Shown: positions 14,743 through 21,550 of the stretch, in pieces
Layout of the letters: every line of letters starts with the position of its first letter
Numbering within the stretch: position 1 is the stretch's first letter
Assembly (NCBI GenBank): GCA_036504895.1
Contig: DASXUJ010000080.1
Coordinates: forward strand, 1 to 42,185
DNA from: Syntrophorhabdaceae bacterium
Lineage (GTDB): Bacteria > Desulfobacterota > Syntrophorhabdia > Syntrophorhabdales > Syntrophorhabdaceae
DNA length: 42,185 bases
Direction: 5' to 3'
Notes under the pieces: model-generated
The model's input: only the letters and a program-made list of their open reading frames with translations
Told to the model about the DNA's origin: nothing
Database searches by the model: none
Made by a program: the position numbers and the translations under genes

Positions 14743-16592
14743 TTACCTCTCAGGAACAACTCCAATCTGTGGCGTCCGAATATAAGAAAAAGACCGCTGC
14801 TTTTGACGCAGTGATAAAAATATGCTGCGGCACGGGCTGCGTCTCTTCGGGTGCGCTCTCCGTGTATGAAGGATTGACGGCCGGCCTCCGGGGGGAAGGG
14901 CTGGCGGACAAGGTGCTTGTTAAGAAGACCGGGTGCCATGGACTTTGCGAACGGGGGCCGATCGTGGTCTTCGGCCAGGATGAGATTCTTTACCAAAGCG
15001 TGGGGAAAAGGAATATCGATGCCGATGTGGCCAGCCTCATCGCAACGGTGAAAGAAAAGAAGGTGGCGGAGCAGCTCCTCTACAAGGGAGAAGAGAAGGG
15101 GAAGCGATATGTCTCCCCTTATGAGATCCCCTTCTATTCGGGTCAGACAAGAGTGGTCCTGAGCCTCAACGGTGCGCTGGACCCTGAAAATATCGAAGAA
15201 TATATTGCCGAGGGAGGCTACGGATCACTCCATAAAGCGTTGCACATGAGTCCTACCGAGATTATCGATTCGATCGAAAAATCGGGCCTCAGGGGAAGAG
15301 GCGGCGGCGGTTTCCTCACCGGCTACAAATGGCGCTCCTGCCGTCAGGCCCAGGGTAATCCCAAGTATGTACTCGCCAACGGCGACGAGGGCGATCCCGG
15401 AGCCTTTATGGACCGATCGCTCATGGAAGGAAATCCTCATGCCATTCTCGAAGGCATGGCCATCGGAGCTTTTGCGATAGGATCCGGGCAGGGATATATC
15501 TATGTCCGCGATGAATATCCTCTGGCAGTCCATCGCCTTTCGCTCGCAATTGAGAAGGCGAGGGAGTACGGGTTTCTGGGAAAGAACATCATGGGCACAG
15601 GCTTCGATTACGATATAGATATTTTCCGGGGCGGTGGAGCTTTTGTGTGCGGTGAGTCTACAGCGCTCATATCCTCCATAGAAGGAAAGGCGGGAGAGCC
15701 GCGGTCCAAGTATACCCACACCGTCGATAAAGGCCTGTGGGATAAACCCACCAATTTAAATAATGTGGAGACATGGGCAAACGTTCCCCATATCATTGAC
15801 AAGGGTTGGGAATGGTTTCAATCGACCGGCTCGCCGCGAAGCAAGGGGACGAAAGTCTTTTCTCTCGTGGGGAAGGTGAAGAACACGGGACTTATAGAAG
15901 TGCCCATGGGAATAACCCTCAAAGAGATCATATACGACCTTGGGGGCGGCATACAGGGCGATAAGAAATTTAAAGCGGTTCAGACCGGCGGGCCTTCGGG
16001 GGGCTGTATACCGGAGGTTTACCTCGACATGCCCGTGGATTTCGATTCTCTCACGAAGCTTGGCTCCATGATGGGATCAGGGGGCATGATCGTGATGGAC
16101 GAGAGGAGCTGCATGGTTGATGTGGCGCGGTACTTCCTCAACTTCCTGGTGCAGGAGTCGTGCGGTAAGTGCACCCCATGCAGGGAGGGGGTCAGGAGGA
16201 TGCACGAGATAGTCGACCGCATCTGTCGTGGCGATGGCTGCCGTGGAGACGTGGAGCACCTCGAGGAGCTCGGAAAGGCAATTCAGCTCAGCTCCCTGTG
16301 CGGCCTCGGACAAAGCGCTCCGAATCCGGTCCTCTCGACGATCAGATTTTTTAAAGAAGAGTATATCGCTCACATAGAGGAGAAGAGGTGCCCTGCGGGA
16401 ATATGCAAGGACCTCATCAAAATGCAGATACTGCCCGACCTGTGTACCGGCTGCATGCGTTGTGCCGGCGAGTGCCCCGTCGGATGTATAGAAGGTGAAA
16501 AGAAGGGCGTTCACGTTATCGATCAGTCGCGATGCACGAAATGCGGGGCCTGTTATGATGCCTGCCGGTTCGGCGCAGTTAAAATCGAATAG
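14739..16592 (+). CDS. NuoF/HoxF-like NAD(H)-binding flavoprotein with N-terminal 2Fe-2S and C-terminal 2x4Fe-4S domains
   Basis: A 617-residue diaphorase subunit. Residues 20-110 are a thioredoxin-like 2Fe-2S domain (Cys30/34 and Cys66/70). Residues 130-545 are the NuoF core, with glycine-rich GLRGRGGGGFLTGYKW (183-198) for NADH, NGDEGDPGAFMDR for FMN, and the 4Fe-4S ligands Cys475, 478, 481 (SCGKCTPCREG) and Cys521. Residues 560-617 are a bacterial ferredoxin with eight cysteines (569-579 and 599-609). This layout is typical of soluble NAD-linked, often electron-bifurcating, hydrogenase or formate dehydrogenase modules. Here it sits with a Por beta subunit, suggesting an NAD-linked 2-oxoacid oxidoreductase. 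Whether it bifurcates is not visible in sequence. Confidence 0.93.
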   Translation: MITSQEQLQSVASEYKKKTAAFDAVIKICCGTGCVSSGALSVYEGLTAGLRGEGLADKVLVKKTGCHGLCERGPIVVFGQDEILYQSVGKRNIDADVASLIATVKEKKVAEQLLYKGEEKGKRYVSPYEIPFYSGQTRVVLSLNGALDPENIEEYIAEGGYGSLHKALHMSPTEIIDSIEKSGLRGRGGGGFLTGYKWRSCRQAQGNPKYVLANGDEGDPGAFMDRSLMEGNPHAILEGMAIGAFAIGSGQGYIYVRDEYPLAVHRLSLAIEKAREYGFLGKNIMGTGFDYDIDIFRGGGAFVCGESTALISSIEGKAGEPRSKYTHTVDKGLWDKPTNLNNVETWANVPHIIDKGWEWFQSTGSPRSKGTKVFSLVGKVKNTGLIEVPMGITLKEIIYDLGGGIQGDKKFKAVQTGGPSGGCIPEVYLDMPVDFDSLTKLGSMMGSGGMIVMDERSCMVDVARYFLNFLVQESCGKCTPCREGVRRMHEIVDRICRGDGCRGDVEHLEELGKAIQLSSLCGLGQSAPNPVLSTIRFFKEEYIAHIEEKRCPAGICKDLIKMQILPDLCTGCMRCAGECPVGCIEGEKKGVHVIDQSRCTKCGACYDACRFGAVKIE

Positions 16593-16602
16593 GAGAGCAA
16601 AA

Positions 16603-17313
16603 GTGATTGAATTTAAATTGAACGGCCGGGATGCGCAAGGTAATCAGGGCGAAACGATACTCGATGCGGCGAGAAGAGAGGGGATCGACATTCCCACTCT
16701 CTGCCATAATGAGATCCTCGGCTCCGACGGAAGGTGCAGGCTCTGTATGGTCGAGGTTCAAAAGGGCAACAGACGAAGAACGGTGGCATCCTGTCTTTAT
16801 CAGATAGAGAAGGGCATGGAAGTCTTTACCGAGACGCCTGACATCCATGCCATACGACGGGCCCTTCTCGAGCTGTTTCTCGCACGAAATCCGGCCTCCG
16901 ACGTAGTTCGCCACCTTGCCGAAAGATATGGAGTTAAAGAATCAAGGTACGGCAAGGACAACGATAAAGGTAAATGTGTATTATGCAGCCAGTGCGTGAG
17001 GACGTGTGAAACCATCGTGGGAGTGACTGCCCTGGGTTTGAGCGGCAAGGGACCGGCCAAAAAGGTAGCTACGCCTTTTGATGAGCCGTCGGAAGCATGC
17101 ATCGGTTGTGGGGCATGCGCCGCTATCTGCCCCACCGGTCACATCTATATGGAAGACAAAAAGGGCATAAGGACGATCTGGAAAAAACAATTCGACCTTG
17201 CAAAGTGTCCGGTGTGCGGCAGGTACCATGCACCCGTCATGCAGCTTGAATTCATTTCGGAAAAATCGGGAACCCCTCTCGATGAACTCCTGACTTGTCA
17301 GGACTGCAGGTAA
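16603..17313 (+). CDS. HoxU/NuoG-N-terminal-like iron-sulfur protein
   Basis: A 236-residue electron-transfer subunit. It has a plant-type 2Fe-2S domain (Cys34, 45, 48, 64), then two 4Fe-4S motifs (Cys125, 128, 131, 135 and Cys166, 169, 172, 176). The His/Cys3 cluster normally found between these in NuoG and HydA is missing: residues 92-110 contain no cysteine. The tail has two extra CxxC pairs (202/205 and 232/235) that look like a zinc ribbon or rubredoxin-type knuckle. No hydrogenase or formate dehydrogenase domain follows. I chose GTG 16603 because aggagag lies 5-6 bases upstream and the frame before it overlaps the NuoF-like gene with non-homologous sequence. Confidence 0.87.
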   Translation: MIEFKLNGRDAQGNQGETILDAARREGIDIPTLCHNEILGSDGRCRLCMVEVQKGNRRRTVASCLYQIEKGMEVFTETPDIHAIRRALLELFLARNPASDVVRHLAERYGVKESRYGKDNDKGKCVLCSQCVRTCETIVGVTALGLSGKGPAKKVATPFDEPSEACIGCGACAAICPTGHIYMEDKKGIRTIWKKQFDLAKCPVCGRYHAPVMQLEFISEKSGTPLDELLTCQDCR

Positions 17314-17367
17314 GTCGCATATTTTATATTGAAAAAGGTATTTAATAGCGTATAAACTAAACAATAA

Positions 17368-17383
17368 TGTGACGAGAGTCACA
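17368..17383. promoter_or_regulatory. CRP/FNR-family-like operator
   Basis: The palindrome TGTGACGAGAGTCACA matches the CRP half-site consensus TGTGA-N6-TCACA exactly. It lies 55 bases after the diaphorase operon and about 150 bases before rodZ, with a tataaac sequence just upstream. A CRP, FNR or HcpR-type regulator could bind. The regulated gene is unknown. Confidence 0.5.
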
Positions 17384-17531
17384 GAAATCAGGTGAGTTTT
17401 ATGTTTCTATTAAGATATTCGATGATCTTTCCGATATACATACAAGTACCATGTCAGGAGAACAGCTCGCGGCTGCGGGAGACACACGGACATGCTCGGT
17501 TACGGCGTGACATCATGCGGAGGAGTAAGGT

Positions 17532-18293
17532 ATGAATATTGATCTTGCCGGAATTGGTCAAATACTCAAAAAGAAAAGAGAAGAGAAGGAGTTGAGCGTC
17601 GCCCAGGTAGCGGAGAGGCTGTGCCTCAGAAAATCGCTTATCGAGGCTATCGAGGCAGGAAATTGGGCCCCCTTGCCTCACGAGGTGTATGTAAAGGGTT
17701 TTGTGAAGGAATATGCGACTCTTCTTCACGCATATGCGGAAGTGACTCCGTACTTCATCGACCCGGAAGCTGCGCCGCCGCCTCCGGTTGTGGAAACCGT
17801 TATCCTTCCCCAGGTACCGAAAGCCGAACCCACGGGCAGGCGCTTTTTCAGGGCACGGTATGCCGTCTTCATAATTCTTGCGATCATTATGGGTATTTTT
17901 GCATATGACCGAATGGAGCGTCAAAAGACGATCGTCTCCAAAACGGAGACTGCGACAAGGATAGCTGAGAAAACCCCTGATGAGGCCCCGGCGAACAATA
18001 ATGTCCGGCCCGTATCCGAGGTGAAAAGTGAGGGCGATACAGGAACTCTTTCAGCCGCTGAACCGAAGCGCCTTATGATTACCTGTCAAGAGCGAACCTG
18101 GATCAGCGTGGTGATTGACGAAAGCGAGAAGAAAGAGTTCATGCTGAGTCCTCACGAGATCATCGTCGTAAATGCGAAAGAAAAATTCGACCTTCTTATC
18201 GGTAATGCGGGAGGCGTGAAGATTCTCCTCAATGGTAAAGATACGGAATTCACCGGTAAGAGCGGTGAAGTGAAAAGGATTCAATTCTCCTAA
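17532..18293 (+). CDS. rodZ: RodZ-like cytoskeletal membrane protein
   Basis: A 253-residue bitopic protein. Residues 5-65 are an Xre-type helix-turn-helix (IGQILKKKREEKELSVAQVA, then ERLCLRKSLIEAIE), as used by RodZ to bind MreB. A proline-rich linker follows, one membrane helix (about 108-125, YAVFIILAIIMGIFAY), a low-complexity periplasmic linker, and a C-terminal beta domain (about 178-253) of the DUF4115 type ending in VKILLNGKDTEF. It probably helps shape the rod and position wall synthesis. ATG follows gcggaggagtaaggt, a strong ribosome-binding region. A bidirectional terminator follows. Confidence 0.87.
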   Translation: MNIDLAGIGQILKKKREEKELSVAQVAERLCLRKSLIEAIEAGNWAPLPHEVYVKGFVKEYATLLHAYAEVTPYFIDPEAAPPPPVVETVILPQVPKAEPTGRRFFRARYAVFIILAIIMGIFAYDRMERQKTIVSKTETATRIAEKTPDEAPANNNVRPVSEVKSEGDTGTLSAAEPKRLMITCQERTWISVVIDESEKKEFMLSPHEIIVVNAKEKFDLLIGNAGGVKILLNGKDTEFTGKSGEVKRIQFS

Positions 18294-18295
18294 AA

Positions 18296-18334
18296 GAAAA
18301 AAGAAAACCGGCCGAGGCCGGTTTTCTTTTTTCT
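18296..18334. terminator. Bidirectional terminator between rodZ and the transaldolase gene
   Basis: Perfect 13-base inverted repeat aagaaaaccggcc (18301-18313) / ggccggttttctt (18316-18328). It has a T-run on the plus side and an A-run before it that serves the minus strand. Confidence 0.9.
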
Positions 18335-18347
18335 CCCCATAGTCTGC

Positions 18348-18992
18348 TCATTTCTTTGTGCTTTCCCAGTCCTTCAGAAATTTGTCGAGCCCGATATCCG
18401 TCAACGGATGGCTCATGAGCTGGCTCAATACGTTAAAGGGTATGGTTGCTATGTCCGCTCCGATTGTCGCCGCCTGAAGCACGTGGAGAGGACTCCTGAT
18501 GCTTGCGACGATGATCTCCGTCTCAAGTGCATAATTCGAAAAAATGGTAAGGGTATCCTCGATGATGTCCATGCCCCTGCTGGAAATATCGTCGAGCCTT
18601 CCGATAAAGGGGCTCACGTAAGCAGCGCCCGCCTTTGCGGCAATAAGAGCCTGGACAGGCTGAAATATGAGAGTCACATTCGTTTTGATGTCTTCACGGG
18701 AAAGGCTGCGGACGGCCTTAATGCCTTCTTCGGTCATGGGTATCTTCACCACCACATTCGACCCCAGGCCGGCGAGGCGCCTGGCTTCTTCGCACATGGG
18801 GCCGGAGGTTTTGGAGATCACTTCAAGGCTCACGGGGCCCTCGACCAGCGCCAGTATCTCCTTGATTGTTTTGTCCGGATCTTTTTTTACCTTGGACAGG
18901 AGGGACGGGTTGGTAGTCACTCCGTCTACGAGCCCCATTTCAAGTCCCTTCTTAATTTCGTCTACATTAGCCGTATCTATGAAAAATTTCAT
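18348..18992 (-). CDS. Transaldolase, small (TalC/fructose-6-phosphate aldolase-like) type
   Basis: A 214-residue TIM-barrel aldolase of the short transaldolase group. It starts [20 protein letters not shown] and has GVTTNPSLL and the Schiff-base lysine Lys83 in [30 protein letters not shown] and [11 protein letters not shown] are further family motifs. It transfers dihydroxyacetone units in the pentose phosphate pathway or splits fructose 6-phosphate; sequence alone does not separate the two. ATG is preceded by gcaggaggagaga. About 168 bases separate it from folK upstream on the same strand, so it likely has its own promoter. Confidence 0.92.
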   Translation of the reverse strand: MKFFIDTANVDEIKKGLEMGLVDGVTTNPSLLSKVKKDPDKTIKEILALVEGPVSLEVISKTSGPMCEEARRLAGLGSNVVVKIPMTEEGIKAVRSLSREDIKTNVTLIFQPVQALIAAKAGAAYVSPFIGRLDDISSRGMDIIEDTLTIFSNYALETEIIVASIRSPLHVLQAATIGADIATIPFNVLSQLMSHPLTDIGLDKFLKDWESTKK

Positions 18993-19160
18993 TCTCTCCT
19001 CCTGCTATTTTGTCTGTTTCTGAAAATATCCTCTTTTGTCCCATCCCTTTTTTCCCTACTGATTGAGCCCTCTCCGGGACAGGCCGGGCGAGAGCCGGCA
19101 CATTCTTCTATCATAAAAATGACGCCTTGTGAAATGTTTTTCCTGTAAGAAAAGTTACTT

Positions 19161-19706
19161 TCAATGGGAAGATTTTGCAAAGGGGATGGTGGAAATCAGG
19201 CCCATCACTTCGGTCGCGCCCATAAGAATCGAGATAGTCTGCGAAGAATCGATCCCGGCAAGAAAGGATGTGAGGGGCTGTTTCAATGCCGGGTGAAGGA
19301 GGGAAGGGTCGATTTCTATGCAAGGTACGAGCACGAACCTCCTCCTGTGAAGCTCCGGATGGGGTATTATGAGAGAAGGCGTGGATATGACAATAGCCCC
19401 GAAGAGCAGGATGTCGAGGTCTATTACCCTGGGTCCCGAGGGGATGGTTCTCTTACGACCCATATCCGACTCTATGCCATTCAGGAGCAGAAGGAGGTCC
19501 GGGGGCGAACCATCCCAGAGGATCGAAAAGACACAATTAACGAAGTCATCCTGGAGTATGGGCGATACAGGGGATGTGGCATAGAATGAGGATATTCCGA
19601 GCAACCGCGTCCGGCCGTCCCGGAGCGTTCTTCCCACGGCCTCCGCGCAATGCCGGACCCCGTCGCCCATATTGGAGCCTACGCCTATGAATACCCTCTC
19701 ATCCAC
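19161..19706 (-). CDS. folK: 2-amino-4-hydroxy-6-hydroxymethyldihydropteridine pyrophosphokinase
   Basis: Transfers pyrophosphate from ATP to hydroxymethyl-dihydropterin in folate synthesis. The 181-residue protein begins ERVFIGVGSNMGDGVRHCAE, has YATSPVSPILQDDFVNCV, and the signature GPRVIDLDILLFG with metal-binding aspartates, then IPHPELHRRRFVLVPCIEI. The start is GTG 19706, only 5 bases after the tatA stop and without a good ribosome-binding site, so translation probably depends on tatA. The last 35 residues are less conserved. Confidence 0.93.
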   Translation of the reverse strand: MDERVFIGVGSNMGDGVRHCAEAVGRTLRDGRTRLLGISSFYATSPVSPILQDDFVNCVFSILWDGSPPDLLLLLNGIESDMGRKRTIPSGPRVIDLDILLFGAIVISTPSLIIPHPELHRRRFVLVPCIEIDPSLLHPALKQPLTSFLAGIDSSQTISILMGATEVMGLISTIPFAKSSH

Positions 19707-19711
19707 GATGG

Positions 19712-19909
19712 TCAGGCAATCTTATCTTTTTCTTTGGGGTTGTCGCTGGAGGGAAGGGTTTCTTTGCTTTCAGGCTCGCTGACGGCCTTTTTGAATCCTT
19801 TTATGCTCTTACCGATAGCTCCGCCGATCTCCGGAAGTTTGCCTGCGCCGAAGATAAGAACGACTATCACCATTATTATGATAAGCTCAGGAAAACCCAG
19901 ACCGAACAT
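19712..19909 (-). CDS. tatA: Twin-arginine translocase subunit TatA/E
   Basis: Pore-forming subunit of the Tat pathway that exports folded, cofactor-bearing proteins. At 65 residues it has the expected layout: [20 protein letters not shown] as membrane helix, the [10 protein letters not shown] hinge, an amphipathic helix ([13 protein letters not shown]) and a short charged tail. It lies directly upstream of folK in a two-gene run. tatC is not in the window. No ribosome-binding site is visible, and a promoter is placed so that the mRNA would start at the ATG. Confidence 0.92.
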   Translation of the reverse strand: MFGLGFPELIIIMVIVVLIFGAGKLPEIGGAIGKSIKGFKKAVSEPESKETLPSSDNPKEKDKIA

Positions 19910-19915
19910 GAGAAT

Positions 19916-19944
19916 AGCTTACCATGTACCGTTATCGCCGTCAA
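19916..19944 (-). promoter_or_regulatory. Predicted leaderless promoter of tatA-folK
   Basis: Minus-strand TTGACG (19939-19944), 17-base spacer, TAAGCT (19916-19921), then 6 bases to ATG 19909. The -10 keeps the three most conserved positions (TA...T). Confidence 0.45.
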
Positions 19945-19993
19945 TCCCCTGGAACGCATTCTTTCCCGGGGCCTCTTTCAACCGCAGACAAGG

Positions 19994-20022
19994 TTGACTG
20001 AGAAAGGAAATTCCTCTAATAT
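19994..20022 (+). promoter_or_regulatory. Predicted leaderless promoter of def-fmt
   Basis: TTGACT (19994-19999), 17-base spacer, TAATAT (20017-20022), then 7 bases to ATG 20030. The predicted first transcribed base is at or next to the A of the start codon. There is no ribosome-binding site. Confidence 0.65.
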
Positions 20023-20029
20023 ATAGGCT

Positions 20030-20527
20030 ATGGCATTAAAGGAGATAAGGATTTATCCGGACCCGGTGCTACGCAAAACAGCGGTGAGAATCGACTGCGT
20101 AAGCGACGAGATCGTGCGACTTTCTCAAGATATGATAGAGACCATGTGTCTGGCAAGTGGCGCCGGCCTCGCGGCAACCCAGGTCGGTATAGGGTTGAGG
20201 CTCATAGTGATAGACGAGCACATGACGGGGGATAAAAAGCCGATCGTGTTGATTAATCCCGAGGTCCTCCTTTCAGAAGCAGAGGAAACCGTCGAAGAGG
20301 GCTGCCTGAGCGTGCCGAAGTTCTTTGAATTCGTGAAAAGACCGAAAAGGGTAAGGGTAAGGGCGGTTGACCTGAGGGACGAGGTCATCGAGATCGACTG
20401 CGAAGACCAGTTGGCAAGGGCCCTGCAGCATGAGATAGACCACCTCAACGGTATCCTCTTTATAGATCATCTGAGTCCCTTAAAAAGGGAGTTCTTCAAA
20501 AAGAAATTCATGAGGCCCAAAAGGTGA
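20030..20527 (+). CDS. def: Peptide deformylase
   Basis: Removes the formyl group from new N-termini; a metalloenzyme of 165 residues. Three motifs are complete: GAGLAATQVG (45-54), EEGCLSVP with metal ligand Cys92, and QHEIDHLNG with His134, Glu135 and His138. Coupled to fmt by a GTGA overlap, so formylation and deformylation are made together, a common arrangement. The start codon is 7 bases after a -10 element, so the message is predicted to be leaderless. Confidence 0.97.
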   Translation: MALKEIRIYPDPVLRKTAVRIDCVSDEIVRLSQDMIETMCLASGAGLAATQVGIGLRLIVIDEHMTGDKKPIVLINPEVLLSEAEETVEEGCLSVPKFFEFVKRPKRVRVRAVDLRDEVIEIDCEDQLARALQHEIDHLNGILFIDHLSPLKREFFKKKFMRPKR

Positions 20528-21453
20528 GGGTCGCCTATTTGGGGTCATCGAGTTTCTCAGTACCTCCTCTAAGGTCCATTCTTTCCGATGTCGCATTGGT
20601 GATCACTAAGAAAGCCAAACCTAAAGGGCGCGGATATCTCCTTGAGAATAATGAAGTGAAGCAGATCGCATTAGAATCGGGAATTCCCTTTGTCGAGATA
20701 GATTCCTTCAGGGACGATGCCGCACAACAACTCAGGGAGTACGCTCCCGACCTTCTGGTGGTCGCGTCATTCGGCCTTATGGTCCCCCGGTGGGCCCTCC
20801 TCCTCCCTTCCATGGGCCCCCTGAATATTCATCCCTCTCTTCTGCCGAAATACAGAGGTCCTTCGCCCATTCAGTGGGCGATCTGGAACGGTGAGAGCGA
20901 AACCGGGATCACCTTCATACGAATGAATGAAAAGATGGACGAAGGCGACATTCTCTATCAGACCCATGTGGGGATTGAGCCGGGCGAAAATGCAGTGAGC
21001 CTGTCGGAGCGGCTCTCTCGTAAGGCCGCCGAGATACTCCCCGGGTTCATCGACAATCCGGAGAACCGGGAAATGGGTGCCGGCATTGTTCAGAATTCCG
21101 AAGAGGCCACCTATACTCCCATTATTACCAAGGAGATGGGGAAGATCGACTGGAGTCTCGGCGCCCTCGAGATTACCAGACAGATCAGGGCACTAGCGGG
21201 CTGGCCCACTGCGTTTACCTTTCTTGACGGACTCCTCCTCAAGATTTTTGACGCAGATATCTATGATCCGGCTGCCGCGGGCGAACCGGGTCTCATAACG
21301 GGATTGAGAAAAGAGGGATTTCTTGTCTCCACGCCGAATGGTACGGTTGTTGTATACGAAGTTCAACTGGAGAACAAGAGGAGGATGAATGCCTATCAGT
21401 TTGCCCAGGGCTATAGGACCCTTATTAATAAACAACTGGGAGAGCGGGGTTAA
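20524..21453 (+). CDS. fmt: Methionyl-tRNA formyltransferase
   Basis: Formylates initiator Met-tRNA with 10-formyl-tetrahydrofolate. The 309-residue protein has the N-terminal start MRVAYLGSSSFSVPPL and the catalytic NIHPSLLPKYRGPSPIQWAI (Asn101, His103). The family aspartate is in KMDEGDILY, and the C-terminal OB-like domain (about 205-305) has ALAGWPTAFTFL. The start is GTG 20524, overlapping the def stop (GTGA). Length is normal. folK and def nearby give a loose translation/folate theme. Confidence 0.96.
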   Translation: MRVAYLGSSSFSVPPLRSILSDVALVITKKAKPKGRGYLLENNEVKQIALESGIPFVEIDSFRDDAAQQLREYAPDLLVVASFGLMVPRWALLLPSMGPLNIHPSLLPKYRGPSPIQWAIWNGESETGITFIRMNEKMDEGDILYQTHVGIEPGENAVSLSERLSRKAAEILPGFIDNPENREMGAGIVQNSEEATYTPIITKEMGKIDWSLGALEITRQIRALAGWPTAFTFLDGLLLKIFDADIYDPAAAGEPGLITGLRKEGFLVSTPNGTVVVYEVQLENKRRMNAYQFAQGYRTLINKQLGERG

Positions 21454-21480
21454 TGTCATTTATCTCGTGTCATTTTTCTG

Positions 21481-21509
21481 TTGACATGAGATTCTTTTCC
21501 CTCTATTAT
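21481..21509 (+). promoter_or_regulatory. Promoter of mltD
   Basis: TTGACA (21481-21486), 17-base spacer, TATTAT (21504-21509), followed by a leader of about 35 nt with agagggg before ATG 21551. Confidence 0.8.
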
Positions 21510-21550
21510 CAAGTCTGAATGGTACAGTTCTTGCTACGTAAGAGGGGACA

